This document shows positions 1-5,530 of a DNA stretch of 5,590 nt, in pieces. The notes under the pieces are model-generated. The model had not been told where the DNA came from, ran no database searches, and was given only the letters and a program-made list of their open reading frames with translations. A program made the translations under genes and the position numbers. How positions within the stretch are numbered: position 1 is the first letter of the stretch; each line of letters opens with the position of its first letter. Source of the DNA: an uncultured Oscillospiraceae bacterium (GTDB taxonomy: Bacteria; Bacillota_A; Clostridia; Oscillospirales; Acutalibacteraceae); contig CAJLZR010000060.1 of the NCBI GenBank assembly GCA_905211185.1, positions 1 to 5,590 on the forward strand, written 5' to 3'.

Positions 1-86
1 TTTTTTTTCTTAAATTGCCGCTCCCTACTATAAACGTTATTCCCGACACAAAGAGAATGAGCATGCTACCCATTTTGATTATTTTT

Positions 87-115
87 TTGTTATATGGTAA
101 ATTCATAAATATACA
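87..115 (+). promoter_or_regulatory. Weak sigma-A-type promoter candidate for the thyX operon
   Basis: TTGTTA (87-92) and TATACA (110-115) are 17 nt apart, and each matches its consensus (TTGACA, TATAAT) at four of six positions. Transcription would start near 122 and give a leader of about 110 nt carrying the hairpin at 137-167. In sequence this AT-rich such matches are common by chance, and another pair in the same leader (TTGATT at 75-80 with TAAATT at 98-103) scores about equally. A promoter is expected somewhere in 1-220, but its exact place is a guess. Confidence 0.2.
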
Positions 116-136
116 TATCCTTCAAAATAAATTTTT

Positions 137-167
137 ACAAAAGTATTGTTTCCGGATACGCTTTTGT
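137..167 (+). repeat. Imperfect inverted repeat (hairpin) in the thyX leader
   Basis: ACAAAAG (137-143) is the exact reverse complement of CTTTTGT (161-167). Inside it, TAT (144-146) can pair with ATA (156-158) across a 2-nt bulge (CG, 159-160), leaving a 9-nt loop that contains CCGG. The stem is AT-rich and followed by only a couple of T beyond the arm, so it is not a good terminator. It could be a leader RNA structure or an operator, or it could be chance. Confidence 0.3.
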
Positions 168-234
168 TTATGCGATTCTTGTTTAATTTTGGCTCACAGA
201 AATAAAAATTTTAAAATATAACGGAGAAAAAATT

Positions 235-993
235 ATGGAAGTTACTCTTATAGCTCACACCTCTAACCCCGAAAGAACAGTGGCAACCGCCGCAAAACTT
301 TGTTATTCGCCATGTTCAATCGAAGAAACAAAAAACAAACTTGACGAAAAAAGCACCTCCACATTTATAAAAATGCTTGCCGAGATAGGACATGAAAGTC
401 CCCTCGAACATGTAAGTTTTACTTTTGGAATAGAAGGCGTTTCAAGGGCTTTCCTTGCGCAAATAACTCGCCACAGAATTGCTTCTTACAGCGTGCAGAG
501 CCAACGATACGTAAAAAAAGAAAATTTTGAATATGTTATCCCGCCGGAAATTTCAAAATTACCCGAAGCTAAAGAAGAATTCTTAAAAGCTATGGAAGAG
601 GACCAAAAGCACTACGAAAAATTAACTGAAATACTTTCAAAGCGCCACTGCGAAGAACTTGTAAGTTTGGGAATCGATTTGAAGACCGCCAAAAAAGCCG
701 CCGAAAAAAAAGCGATCGAGGATGCAAGGTACGTACTACCAAACTCATGTTTTACGAACATAATATGCACATTCAATGCAAGGAGTTTGCTTAATTTCTT
801 TTCTCACAGATGTTGCCAACGAGCGCAGTGGGAAATAAGAGAAGTTTCAACCGAAATGCTAAAAATAGTTAAAAATATAGCCCCGAACATATTTGCTTTT
901 GCAGGACCGTTTTGCGTTAAAGGTCCTTGCAAAGAAGGAAAAATGTCTTGCGGCAAAAGCGCTGTCATGCGTGAATTTTTTAAAAATATATAA
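235..993 (+). CDS. thyX: Flavin-dependent thymidylate synthase ThyX
   Basis: Makes dTMP from dUMP in the cytoplasm, using methylenetetrahydrofolate as carbon donor, FAD as cofactor and NAD(P)H as reductant. It releases tetrahydrofolate rather than the dihydrofolate made by ThyA. The 252-residue protein has the ThyX signature RHRx7S at residues 79-89 (RHRIASYSVQS), a basic R91-Y92 directly after it, ARYVLP at 164-169 (the dUMP-contacting arginine region) and NARSLLNF followed by RAQWEIR at 181-202. Length is normal for the family's longer clostridial form. The start is set by SD GGAG at 223-226, 8 nt upstream. The C-terminal part is rich in cysteine: C193-C194, C227, C232 and C239, the last three in a GPFC-x4-C-x6-CGK arrangement. 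It is first in a six-gene run, 20 nt ahead of tmk, the next enzyme of the pathway. Confidence 0.96.
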   Translation: MEVTLIAHTSNPERTVATAAKLCYSPCSIEETKNKLDEKSTSTFIKMLAEIGHESPLEHVSFTFGIEGVSRAFLAQITRHRIASYSVQSQRYVKKENFEYVIPPEISKLPEAKEEFLKAMEEDQKHYEKLTEILSKRHCEELVSLGIDLKTAKKAAEKKAIEDARYVLPNSCFTNIICTFNARSLLNFFSHRCCQRAQWEIREVSTEMLKIVKNIAPNIFAFAGPFCVKGPCKEGKMSCGKSAVMREFFKNI

Positions 994-1013
994 TCAAGGG
1001 AAGAAGCTAAAAA

Positions 1014-1706
1014 ATGAACGGAAAAATTATAGTAATCGAGGGGCTTGACGGCAGCGGCAAAAACACTCAAACAAAGCTTTTGGTAGATTACCTTAAAAAA
1101 TCAAAAAGTGATAAATACAAAGCAGAAAACATTAAGTATATATCGTTCCCCAATTATTCTTCGCCGTCTTCTGCGCTTGTTAAAATGTACTTAAATTCGG
1201 AGTTTGGCAAAAAACCCGAAGACGTAAACGCCTACGCCGCGGCCTCTTTTTATGCTGTTGACCGATATGCCGATTTTAAGAAAAACTGGGAAAGTTTTTA
1301 TAAAAATTCCGAAAATATAATAGTTTGCGATCGTTACACAACTTCAAATGCGATATACCAGATGTGCAAACTTACAGAAGATAAATGGCCAAATTACTTA
1401 TCATGGCTATATGACTATGAATATAATAAACTTGAGCTTCCAAAACCGACAAGCGTAATTTACCTTAATATGCCGATAGATATCTCGCAAAACCTTATGA
1501 AAAAAAGGTATGGTGGAGATGATTCCAAAAAAGACCTGCATGAAGCAAACCTAAAATTTTTAAAAACATGTGAAAAAGCAGCCAAATATATTTCCGCCCA
1601 AGATAGTTGGTTTAGCATTTCTTGCGTAGAAAATGAGAAAATCAAAAACAAAGAACAAATACACAACGAGATAATTAACTTTTTGGAGAAAAATATTTTG
1701 AATTAG
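1014..1706 (+). CDS. tmk: Thymidylate kinase (dTMP kinase)
   Basis: Phosphorylates dTMP to dTDP with ATP, the step right after ThyX. The 230-residue protein is a P-loop NMP kinase. The P-loop is GLDGSGKNT (10-18), and a substrate-loop motif FPNYSSPSS lies at 45-53. SFYAVDRYAD (78-87) corresponds to the dTMP-binding 'FAADR' segment, CDRYTTSNAIYQ (105-116) is the DR[YFW] motif, and the basic lid MKKRYGGDDSKKD lies at 162-174. It belongs to a longer subfamily than the roughly 210-residue E. coli type. One oddity is residue 17: Asn sits where Ser or Thr normally follows the P-loop lysine. Adenylate kinases tolerate Gly there and keep the following Thr, as here (T18), so activity is not excluded. 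The best SD is AAGGG (996-1000), with an unusually long 13-nt spacer to the ATG. Co-transcription with thyX is likely, given the 20-nt gap. Confidence 0.9.
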   Translation: MNGKIIVIEGLDGSGKNTQTKLLVDYLKKSKSDKYKAENIKYISFPNYSSPSSALVKMYLNSEFGKKPEDVNAYAAASFYAVDRYADFKKNWESFYKNSENIIVCDRYTTSNAIYQMCKLTEDKWPNYLSWLYDYEYNKLELPKPTSVIYLNMPIDISQNLMKKRYGGDDSKKDLHEANLKFLKTCEKAAKYISAQDSWFSISCVENEKIKNKEQIHNEIINFLEKNILN

Positions 1707-1725
1707 AAATAATTTTTTAAAAGCG

Positions 1726-1743
1726 AAAGGGGTGCTTTAAGTG
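1726..1743 (+). promoter_or_regulatory. Ribosome binding site fixing a GTG start
   Basis: AAAGGGG at 1726-1732 is followed, after 8 nt, by GTG at 1741. No ATG in this frame has comparable support, and an in-frame GTG at 1732 runs straight into TAA, so the GTG at 1741 is the best start for the DUF2156 gene. Confidence 0.75.
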
Positions 1744-2652
1744 AGTTTGGTATTCAGAAAACCAGAAATTAAAGATAAACCGGAAATTCAAAAAATACTT
1801 AATCAAGAAAACAATATACATTCAGAATCCGCATTCGGAACGTGGTTTTTTTGGGCTGATGCGCTAAAAATAGAATTTTGTCAAATCGAAAACATATTAT
1901 TTAAGAAATATGGGAATAATGAAACAATTTTTGAATTTCCGCGCGGTACTTCCTCGGTAAATAAATTAAGAAACGCCATTTTAATGCTAATACGGTATGC
2001 GCAAACAATGCACTTGCCCGAGTTTAAATTTACGGATCTTTTAAGCTCGGAAGTAACGAAACTGCAAAACGCATTCCCGGAAAAATTTAAAATAACAGCA
2101 AATCGTGATAATTATGAATACATATACAAAACTAAAGATCTTGCGCTACTGCCCGGGAAAAAATATCACGGCAAAAAAAATCATATTTCTAAATTTAGCA
2201 AAATGTATGATTGGAATTATTGCCCCCTTGACCATAAAAACAAAGAAAAATATTTGCGGTTTATAGATACTTGGTTTAAAGAAAAGATGCCTTGTGAAAA
2301 AATAAAAAAAGATGAAGAATATATTGCCACAAATAAAGCAATATCACATATGGACAAGCTGGAAGTTTTGGGCGGAACAATAGAAATAGATAATAAAATA
2401 GCAGCGTTTACCATGGGAGAAAGAATAAACAATAAAACTTTTTTAATTCAGTTTGAAAAAGCGTTACCAAAATATTCTAACGCTTACAGCGTTATAAACA
2501 GAGAATTTGCAAAAACTCTTTTAGGTAAATATGATTTCATAAACCGAGAAGAAGATCTTGGCATACCGGGGCTCAGAAAAGCCAAACTTTCCTATAAACC
2601 TGTGGCTTTAGTTCCAAAATATGATGCAGTTTTAATGGATTATCAAATTTAA
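1741..2652 (+). CDS. DUF2156 family protein (MprF C-terminal-like transferase)
   Basis: A 303-residue soluble protein with no signal peptide or membrane segment. Several segments match the DUF2156 / LPG_synthase_C family, which has a double GNAT-like fold related to FemABX and to the catalytic domain of MprF. These are an N-terminal 'FGTWFFWAD' segment (32-40), a central LPGKKYHGKKNHISKF (137-152), GGTIEIDNKIAAFTMGE (211-227) and a C-terminal FINREEDLG..GLRKAKLSYKP stretch (266-287), the most conserved part of the family. In MprF this domain transfers an amino acid from aminoacyl-tRNA to phosphatidylglycerol. Stand-alone members like this one lack the flippase, and their substrate is unknown to me. 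It starts at GTG with a good SD, 34 nt after tmk, and is followed after 23 nt by a GNAT gene of exactly the same length. Family assignment is firm, function is not. Confidence 0.85.
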   Translation: MSLVFRKPEIKDKPEIQKILNQENNIHSESAFGTWFFWADALKIEFCQIENILFKKYGNNETIFEFPRGTSSVNKLRNAILMLIRYAQTMHLPEFKFTDLLSSEVTKLQNAFPEKFKITANRDNYEYIYKTKDLALLPGKKYHGKKNHISKFSKMYDWNYCPLDHKNKEKYLRFIDTWFKEKMPCEKIKKDEEYIATNKAISHMDKLEVLGGTIEIDNKIAAFTMGERINNKTFLIQFEKALPKYSNAYSVINREFAKTLLGKYDFINREEDLGIPGLRKAKLSYKPVALVPKYDAVLMDYQI

Positions 2653-2658
2653 GTTAGT

Positions 2659-2678
2659 AAGGGGGGGTTAATCACATG
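2659..2678 (+). promoter_or_regulatory. Ribosome binding site containing a G7 homopolymer
   Basis: The SD of the acetyltransferase gene is AA followed by seven G (2661-2667), 8 nt before the ATG at 2676. This is the longest G run in an otherwise AT-rich window. It can pair with anti-SD CCUCC only through a G-U-type or shifted register, and such a tract can change length by replication slippage, which would alter SD spacing but not the reading frame. Confidence 0.65.
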
Positions 2679-3587
2679 GCTTTATTTAAAATTGATTCCT
2701 ATGAAACAAACCCTTCCGTTGCAACAATAATGTCAGAGTGTTTTCATGAACCTTTAAGTTCGGTAGTTTTTTTTCTAAAAAATAAATCAAAAAACAGTCG
2801 CTGCTATACTTGCACAAATAATAATGAAACTGTTTCCGCGCTGCATGCCCTCCCTTACAAAATAAAAATTGGCGAAAACTTTTTTAATTCATCTTACGTT
2901 TATGCCGCCTGCACGGCGCCTTTGCACCGAAAAAAAGGCTATATGAAAAAACTTATAAAATTTTACGAAGCAGATGCAAAAATAAACGGTTTTGAATTTT
3001 CTTTCCTTGTTCCCGATAACAAACACCTCGAAAACTATTACAAAAAACTCGGATACGAAAACTTTTTTAAAATAAAAGAAGTAAACTTAAAAAACGAAGA
3101 ATTTTTGGAACTTTGTTCGCCCCCGACAAAAGCGCAAAACGAGCAAAATAAAAATACACACAAAAATTTTTATAAATTTATAGAAAAATTACGATTGGAT
3201 ATATATAATAATATAAGCAATGTTTTATATACTTCCGAAGATATGAAGTATGCCGCAAGTTTATATAAATTTTTTGGCGGTAAGCTTATCAGCATACCGG
3301 AAGGGTATGCCATATGTATCCCGACCAAAAAAGATACGCTTGAAATAAAGGATTTTACTTGCAAAAACGAATTTATCCCTTTTTTACTTCGCAAAATTTA
3401 TACTAACTTCCCGCACTGCGAAAATTTTAGGATTGTAACAAATCCAAACGATATTTTTTTTAAAAAAAATGCAAAAACTTATTTTTGGGGGATGATAAAA
3501 CCCCTTTCAAGCGCAAGTAAAGAAACGCTCGAAACATTTTTGCAAACAAAAAAGCAGGAAGTTTATTTGGGGCTTGCGCTAGACTAA
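2676..3587 (+). CDS. GNAT family N-acetyltransferase with unknown C-terminal domain
   Basis: Predicted to transfer an acyl group from acyl-CoA to an amine; the substrate is not recognisable. The GNAT fold occupies roughly residues 1-135. The strand YVYAACTAPLHRKKGYMKKLI (74-94) contains motif A, with R85-K-K-G88-Y-M90 as the CoA pyrophosphate loop (consensus R/Q-x-x-G-x-G/A). FSFLVPDN (108-115) is the next strand, and LENYYKKLGYENF (118-130) is the motif B helix-turn. A polar, Asn/Lys-rich linker (about 150-165) leads to a second half (166-303) that I cannot assign, ending in a GMIKPL segment (272-277). The layout resembles two-domain, Eis-like or clostridial GNATs of about 300 residues, a good deal longer than single-domain members (about 150). 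It has no signal peptide. The gene lies 23 nt after DUF2156 and 34 nt before the folate gene. It contains a T8A8 tract at 3454-3469, inside the coding frame. Confidence 0.85.
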   Translation: MALFKIDSYETNPSVATIMSECFHEPLSSVVFFLKNKSKNSRCYTCTNNNETVSALHALPYKIKIGENFFNSSYVYAACTAPLHRKKGYMKKLIKFYEADAKINGFEFSFLVPDNKHLENYYKKLGYENFFKIKEVNLKNEEFLELCSPPTKAQNEQNKNTHKNFYKFIEKLRLDIYNNISNVLYTSEDMKYAASLYKFFGGKLISIPEGYAICIPTKKDTLEIKDFTCKNEFIPFLLRKIYTNFPHCENFRIVTNPNDIFFKKNAKTYFWGMIKPLSSASKETLETFLQTKKQEVYLGLALD

Positions 3588-3621
3588 ACTATAAACGGAT
3601 CAAAAAAGAAAAGGAAACGGT

Positions 3622-4257
3622 ATGGCAAAAAACATTAAAATGTTTAAGATGAACCTCCGAAAAAAATTTCGGACGTACAGAGAAAATTTGGATAAAGAAA
3701 AAAAACAGTTTATGGACGAAAAAATATTGCAAAAAATCTCTATTTTAAACGTCTATAAATCTTCTTGCATTGTTTTTACTTATGTTTCCAAAGATATAGA
3801 AGTAGATACCTACAAACTCATGGAAAAATCCTGGGCTGACGGAAAAAAAGTTGCTGTTCCAAGATGCAAACCCGAAACCAAAGAAATGGATTTTTATATT
3901 ATAAACTCCTTTGATGACTTAGAAAAAGCAACTTTCGGTCTTTTAGAGCCAATAACATCCAAATGTGAAAAAGTTACCGATTTTTCGGAAGGCGTTTGCA
4001 TTGTCCCCGGATTTTGCTTTGATAACATGGGTTTCAGACTCGGATATGGGCATGGATATTACGATAGGTTCTTGCAAAACTTTAAAGGAACAACCATCGG
4101 AATATGTTATGTGGGCTCTATACTCCCCAAATTACCGCACGGTAGGTTTGACAAACCCGTTGATATATTGCTTACGGATAGATATATTAAAGAAATAAAA
4201 AGCAAAAAAAGATTTTTAAAAAGAGGTAGCCATTATGAAAAGATTCGCAAAAATTAA
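3622..4257 (+). CDS. 5-formyltetrahydrofolate cyclo-ligase
   Basis: Converts 5-formyl-tetrahydrofolate to 5,10-methenyl-tetrahydrofolate with ATP, returning a storage or inhibitory folate to the one-carbon pool (the enzyme called MTHFS in animals, YgfA in E. coli, YqgN in Bacillus). The signature is clear: GFRLGYGHGYYDRF at 137-150, matching G-x-R-L-G-x-G-x-G-Y-Y-D-R. It is preceded by VPGFCFD (128-134). Upstream are LRKKFRTYR (12-20), near the usual N-terminal basic helix, the EVDT segment (60-63) and VAVPRCKPETKEMDFY (77-92). At 211 residues it is slightly long: a strongly basic tail (193-211) follows the point where family members usually stop. That tail is encoded by the DNA carrying the SD and start of mltG. 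The start is chosen on SD AAGGA (3611-3615), 6 nt upstream; M7 and M10 are alternatives without an equally good SD. It fits functionally with thyX and tmk in the same operon. Confidence 0.93.
   Translation: MAKNIKMFKMNLRKKFRTYRENLDKEKKQFMDEKILQKISILNVYKSSCIVFTYVSKDIEVDTYKLMEKSWADGKKVAVPRCKPETKEMDFYIINSFDDLEKATFGLLEPITSKCEKVTDFSEGVCIVPGFCFDNMGFRLGYGHGYYDRFLQNFKGTTIGICYVGSILPKLPHGRFDKPVDILLTDRYIKEIKSKKRFLKRGSHYEKIRKN
4222..4257 (+). promoter_or_regulatory. mltG start region nested in the end of the cyclo-ligase gene
   Basis: AGAGG (4222-4226) precedes the mltG ATG at 4235 by 8 nt. Both lie inside the last codons of the cyclo-ligase gene, whose stop is at 4255-4257. The 23-nt overlap in a different frame suggests translational coupling of the two genes. 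Confidence 0.7.
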
Positions 4258-5377
4258 AGGTTCTAAAAAAAGCCAGTATTTTTTCAGAATAACTTGGATT
4301 GCATTTTTATGCATAGTTTCTGCTTTGCTTGCAAGGTACGCTCTAATAGGCATAAGCGATATGCTTGCAATCGGTAACCCTGCCGACACGGTGATGATTG
4401 AAATCCCCGAAAATTCATCGCTTGACAGCATAGCAGAAATTTTAAAACAAAACAAAATTATATCTCAAAAAGAATTCTTTAAACTCTACGCAAGAGCAAC
4501 AAAAGCGGCAGCAAGCTTTTCTTCCGGAATATATGAGATGGATACAAGCATGGACTACCAGGCCATAATAAACCATCTTAAAAATCAATCGAACATCAAA
4601 AATGTTTCCGAAATAACTTTTACCGAAGGAATGAGCGTTACAGATTATGCAAACCTTTTGGAAAAAGAGCATGTTTGCAACAAAGAAGATTTCTTAAAGT
4701 GCTGTAATTCCAGACAGTTTGATGATAAATATCCGTTTATTAAGGATATAAGCAATGCCGAAAACCGTATTTATAAGCTTGAAGGATATTTATTCCCCGA
4801 TACATATAAATTTTATCAAGGCGAAAACCCTTCCGATATAATAATCAAGCTACTTAACAACTACCAGAAAAAAGTTATGAAAAGAGCAGACATTGAAGGT
4901 CATAAAGAAAAAGCCAGCATAAAAGAACTTGCCGAAAATAAAGGAATGGATATGGATACACTTATAAATATTGCCTCTTTGATCCAAGCGGAAGCGGCAA
5001 ATAAAGAAGATATGTATAAAGTTTCATCTGTTATCCAAAACAGACTCGCAACTCTCCATACCGGCGGACAAAATTCTTTAGGGGAATTCTCGCTCGGAAT
5101 ACTGCGCATAGATTCAACCGTTTACTATCCTTATAAAAACAAAGCAAGTGTGCCAAAATCCATAGCCCCAACTTTCCATAGTACATATGATACGTATAAC
5201 ATTGAAGGTTTGCCGCCGGGACCGATATGCAATCCCGGAATGGACGCCATTTTGGCAGCTTTAGATCCCGAAAAAACAGATTATTACTATTATTGCCACA
5301 GCAGCAGCGGCGAAGCGTTTTATGCAAGAACAAATGCCGAACACTCAGCCAACCTTAAAAAAGCCGGTTTAGCGTAA
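4235..5377 (+). CDS. mltG: Endolytic transglycosylase MltG (YceG-like)
   Basis: Membrane-anchored lytic transglycosylase that cuts nascent peptidoglycan glycan strands and is thought to set their length or terminate them. The 380-residue protein has a basic N-terminus and a single transmembrane segment at about 18-40, so the rest faces outside. Residues about 50-105 match the LysM-like first domain: 'IEIPENSSLDSIAEIL' is followed by a short SGIYEMD segment. The catalytic YceG domain follows: FTEGMSVTDYANLL (129-142), LEGYLFPDTYKF (172-183), then IASLIQAEAANKEDMYKV (246-263), in which E253 aligns with the catalytic glutamate of E. coli MltG (E218). Next come SVIQNRL (265-271), RIDSTVYYPY (291-300), YNIEGLPPGPICNPGMDAI (321-339) and a closing FYARTNAEHSAN (362-373). 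Length is normal and all key segments are present. The gene ends with three consecutive in-frame TAA codons (5375-5383). It is last in the operon, and an intrinsic terminator follows about 100 nt downstream. Confidence 0.95.
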   Translation: MKRFAKIKGSKKSQYFFRITWIAFLCIVSALLARYALIGISDMLAIGNPADTVMIEIPENSSLDSIAEILKQNKIISQKEFFKLYARATKAAASFSSGIYEMDTSMDYQAIINHLKNQSNIKNVSEITFTEGMSVTDYANLLEKEHVCNKEDFLKCCNSRQFDDKYPFIKDISNAENRIYKLEGYLFPDTYKFYQGENPSDIIIKLLNNYQKKVMKRADIEGHKEKASIKELAENKGMDMDTLINIASLIQAEAANKEDMYKVSSVIQNRLATLHTGGQNSLGEFSLGILRIDSTVYYPYKNKASVPKSIAPTFHSTYDTYNIEGLPPGPICNPGMDAILAALDPEKTDYYYYCHSSSGEAFYARTNAEHSANLKKAGLA

Positions 5378-5402
5378 TAATAAACCATAAAATAATTGGC
5401 CG

Positions 5403-5451
5403 TTTAGATTAAAGCTGTTTTTTGTAGAAATGTAGAAACTAATAATCTAAA
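5403..5451. repeat. 9-bp perfect inverted repeat with inner tandem 8-mer
   Basis: TTTAGATTA (5403-5411) is the exact reverse complement of TAATCTAAA (5443-5451). The 31-nt interior contains the 8-mer TGTAGAAA twice in direct tandem (5423-5430, 5431-5438), and GTTTTT (5417-5422) can pair with TAGAAAC (from 5434) to extend the fold. On the + strand the right arm is followed by A, not T, so this is not a terminator for mltG. It may be an operator or a leader structure for the gene starting at 5531. A candidate -10 (GATAAT, 5469-5474) lies 17 nt downstream of TCTAAA in the right arm, but that -35 match is weak. Confidence 0.5.
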
Positions 5452-5478
5452 AAAATATCGGATAAACAGATAATTTAT

Positions 5479-5530
5479 GCCAACAATTTATTTTAGTTTA
5501 TAAAACTTAAAATAAGGTGTTGGCTTTTTT
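5479..5530 (+). terminator. Strong rho-independent terminator (or attenuator)
   Basis: GCCAACA (5479-5485) pairs perfectly with TGTTGGC (5518-5524). After a 2x2 internal loop, TTATTTTA (5488-5495) pairs with TAAAATAA (5508-5515). After a one-base bulge, GTTT (5496-5499) pairs with AAAC (5503-5506) around a 3-nt loop. That is 19 Watson-Crick pairs, with the GC-rich part at the base, followed directly by T6 (5525-5530). It is well placed to end the thyX-mltG transcript. It is odd in that the T6 tail touches the ATG of the next gene, and that gene's probable SD (AAGGTG, 5514-5519) lies within the 3' half of the hairpin. Confidence 0.75.

Larger units (their letters stand above)
1..234. other. 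AT-rich non-coding leader upstream of thyX
   Basis: I see no convincing gene here. The only open frame on the + strand (15-221) has low-complexity composition, no SD site and resembles no family I know. The window opens with a run of eight T, which could be the tail of a terminator for a gene further left, but its stem would lie outside the window. The region holds a weak promoter candidate (87-115), an imperfect hairpin (137-167) and, close to the gene, an AT-only palindromic patch (205-217). The SD GGAG at 223-226, 8 nt before the thyX ATG, ends the leader. Confidence 0.6.

Noticed and set aside
1..8. T8 run as a terminator of an upstream gene
   Set aside because: The stem that would make it a terminator lies outside the window, so it cannot be supported.
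189..217. Promoter TTGGCT - 17 nt - TAAAAT just before thyX
   Set aside because: The spacing is right, but transcription would start at about the SD (223-226), leaving no usable ribosome binding site.
15..221. A 68-codon open frame upstream of thyX
   Set aside because: No SD site, low-complexity AT-driven composition, no family resemblance, and it covers the hairpin and the expected promoter region.
804..1070. Open frame on the minus strand across the thyX-tmk junction
   Set aside because: It is antisense to conserved coding sequence, including the ThyX C-terminus and the Tmk P-loop, so it is a shadow of real genes.
1707..1740. Possible terminator between tmk and the DUF2156 gene (TTTTTT near 1713)
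   Set aside because: No stem precedes the T run, and the short gap ends in a good SD, so read-through is expected.
1741..3587. DUF2156-GNAT pair as a toxin-antitoxin or defence module
   Set aside because: The proteins are large, equal in size, have no toxin or nuclease motif, and sit among housekeeping genes with no mobile-element signs.
3965..4198. Second + strand frame inside the cyclo-ligase gene
   Set aside because: It lies wholly within a gene with a clear family signature and has no SD of its own; it is an out-of-frame shadow.
5031..5333. 100-codon minus-strand frame opposite mltG
   Set aside because: It lies opposite the conserved catalytic domain of mltG and resembles no known protein.
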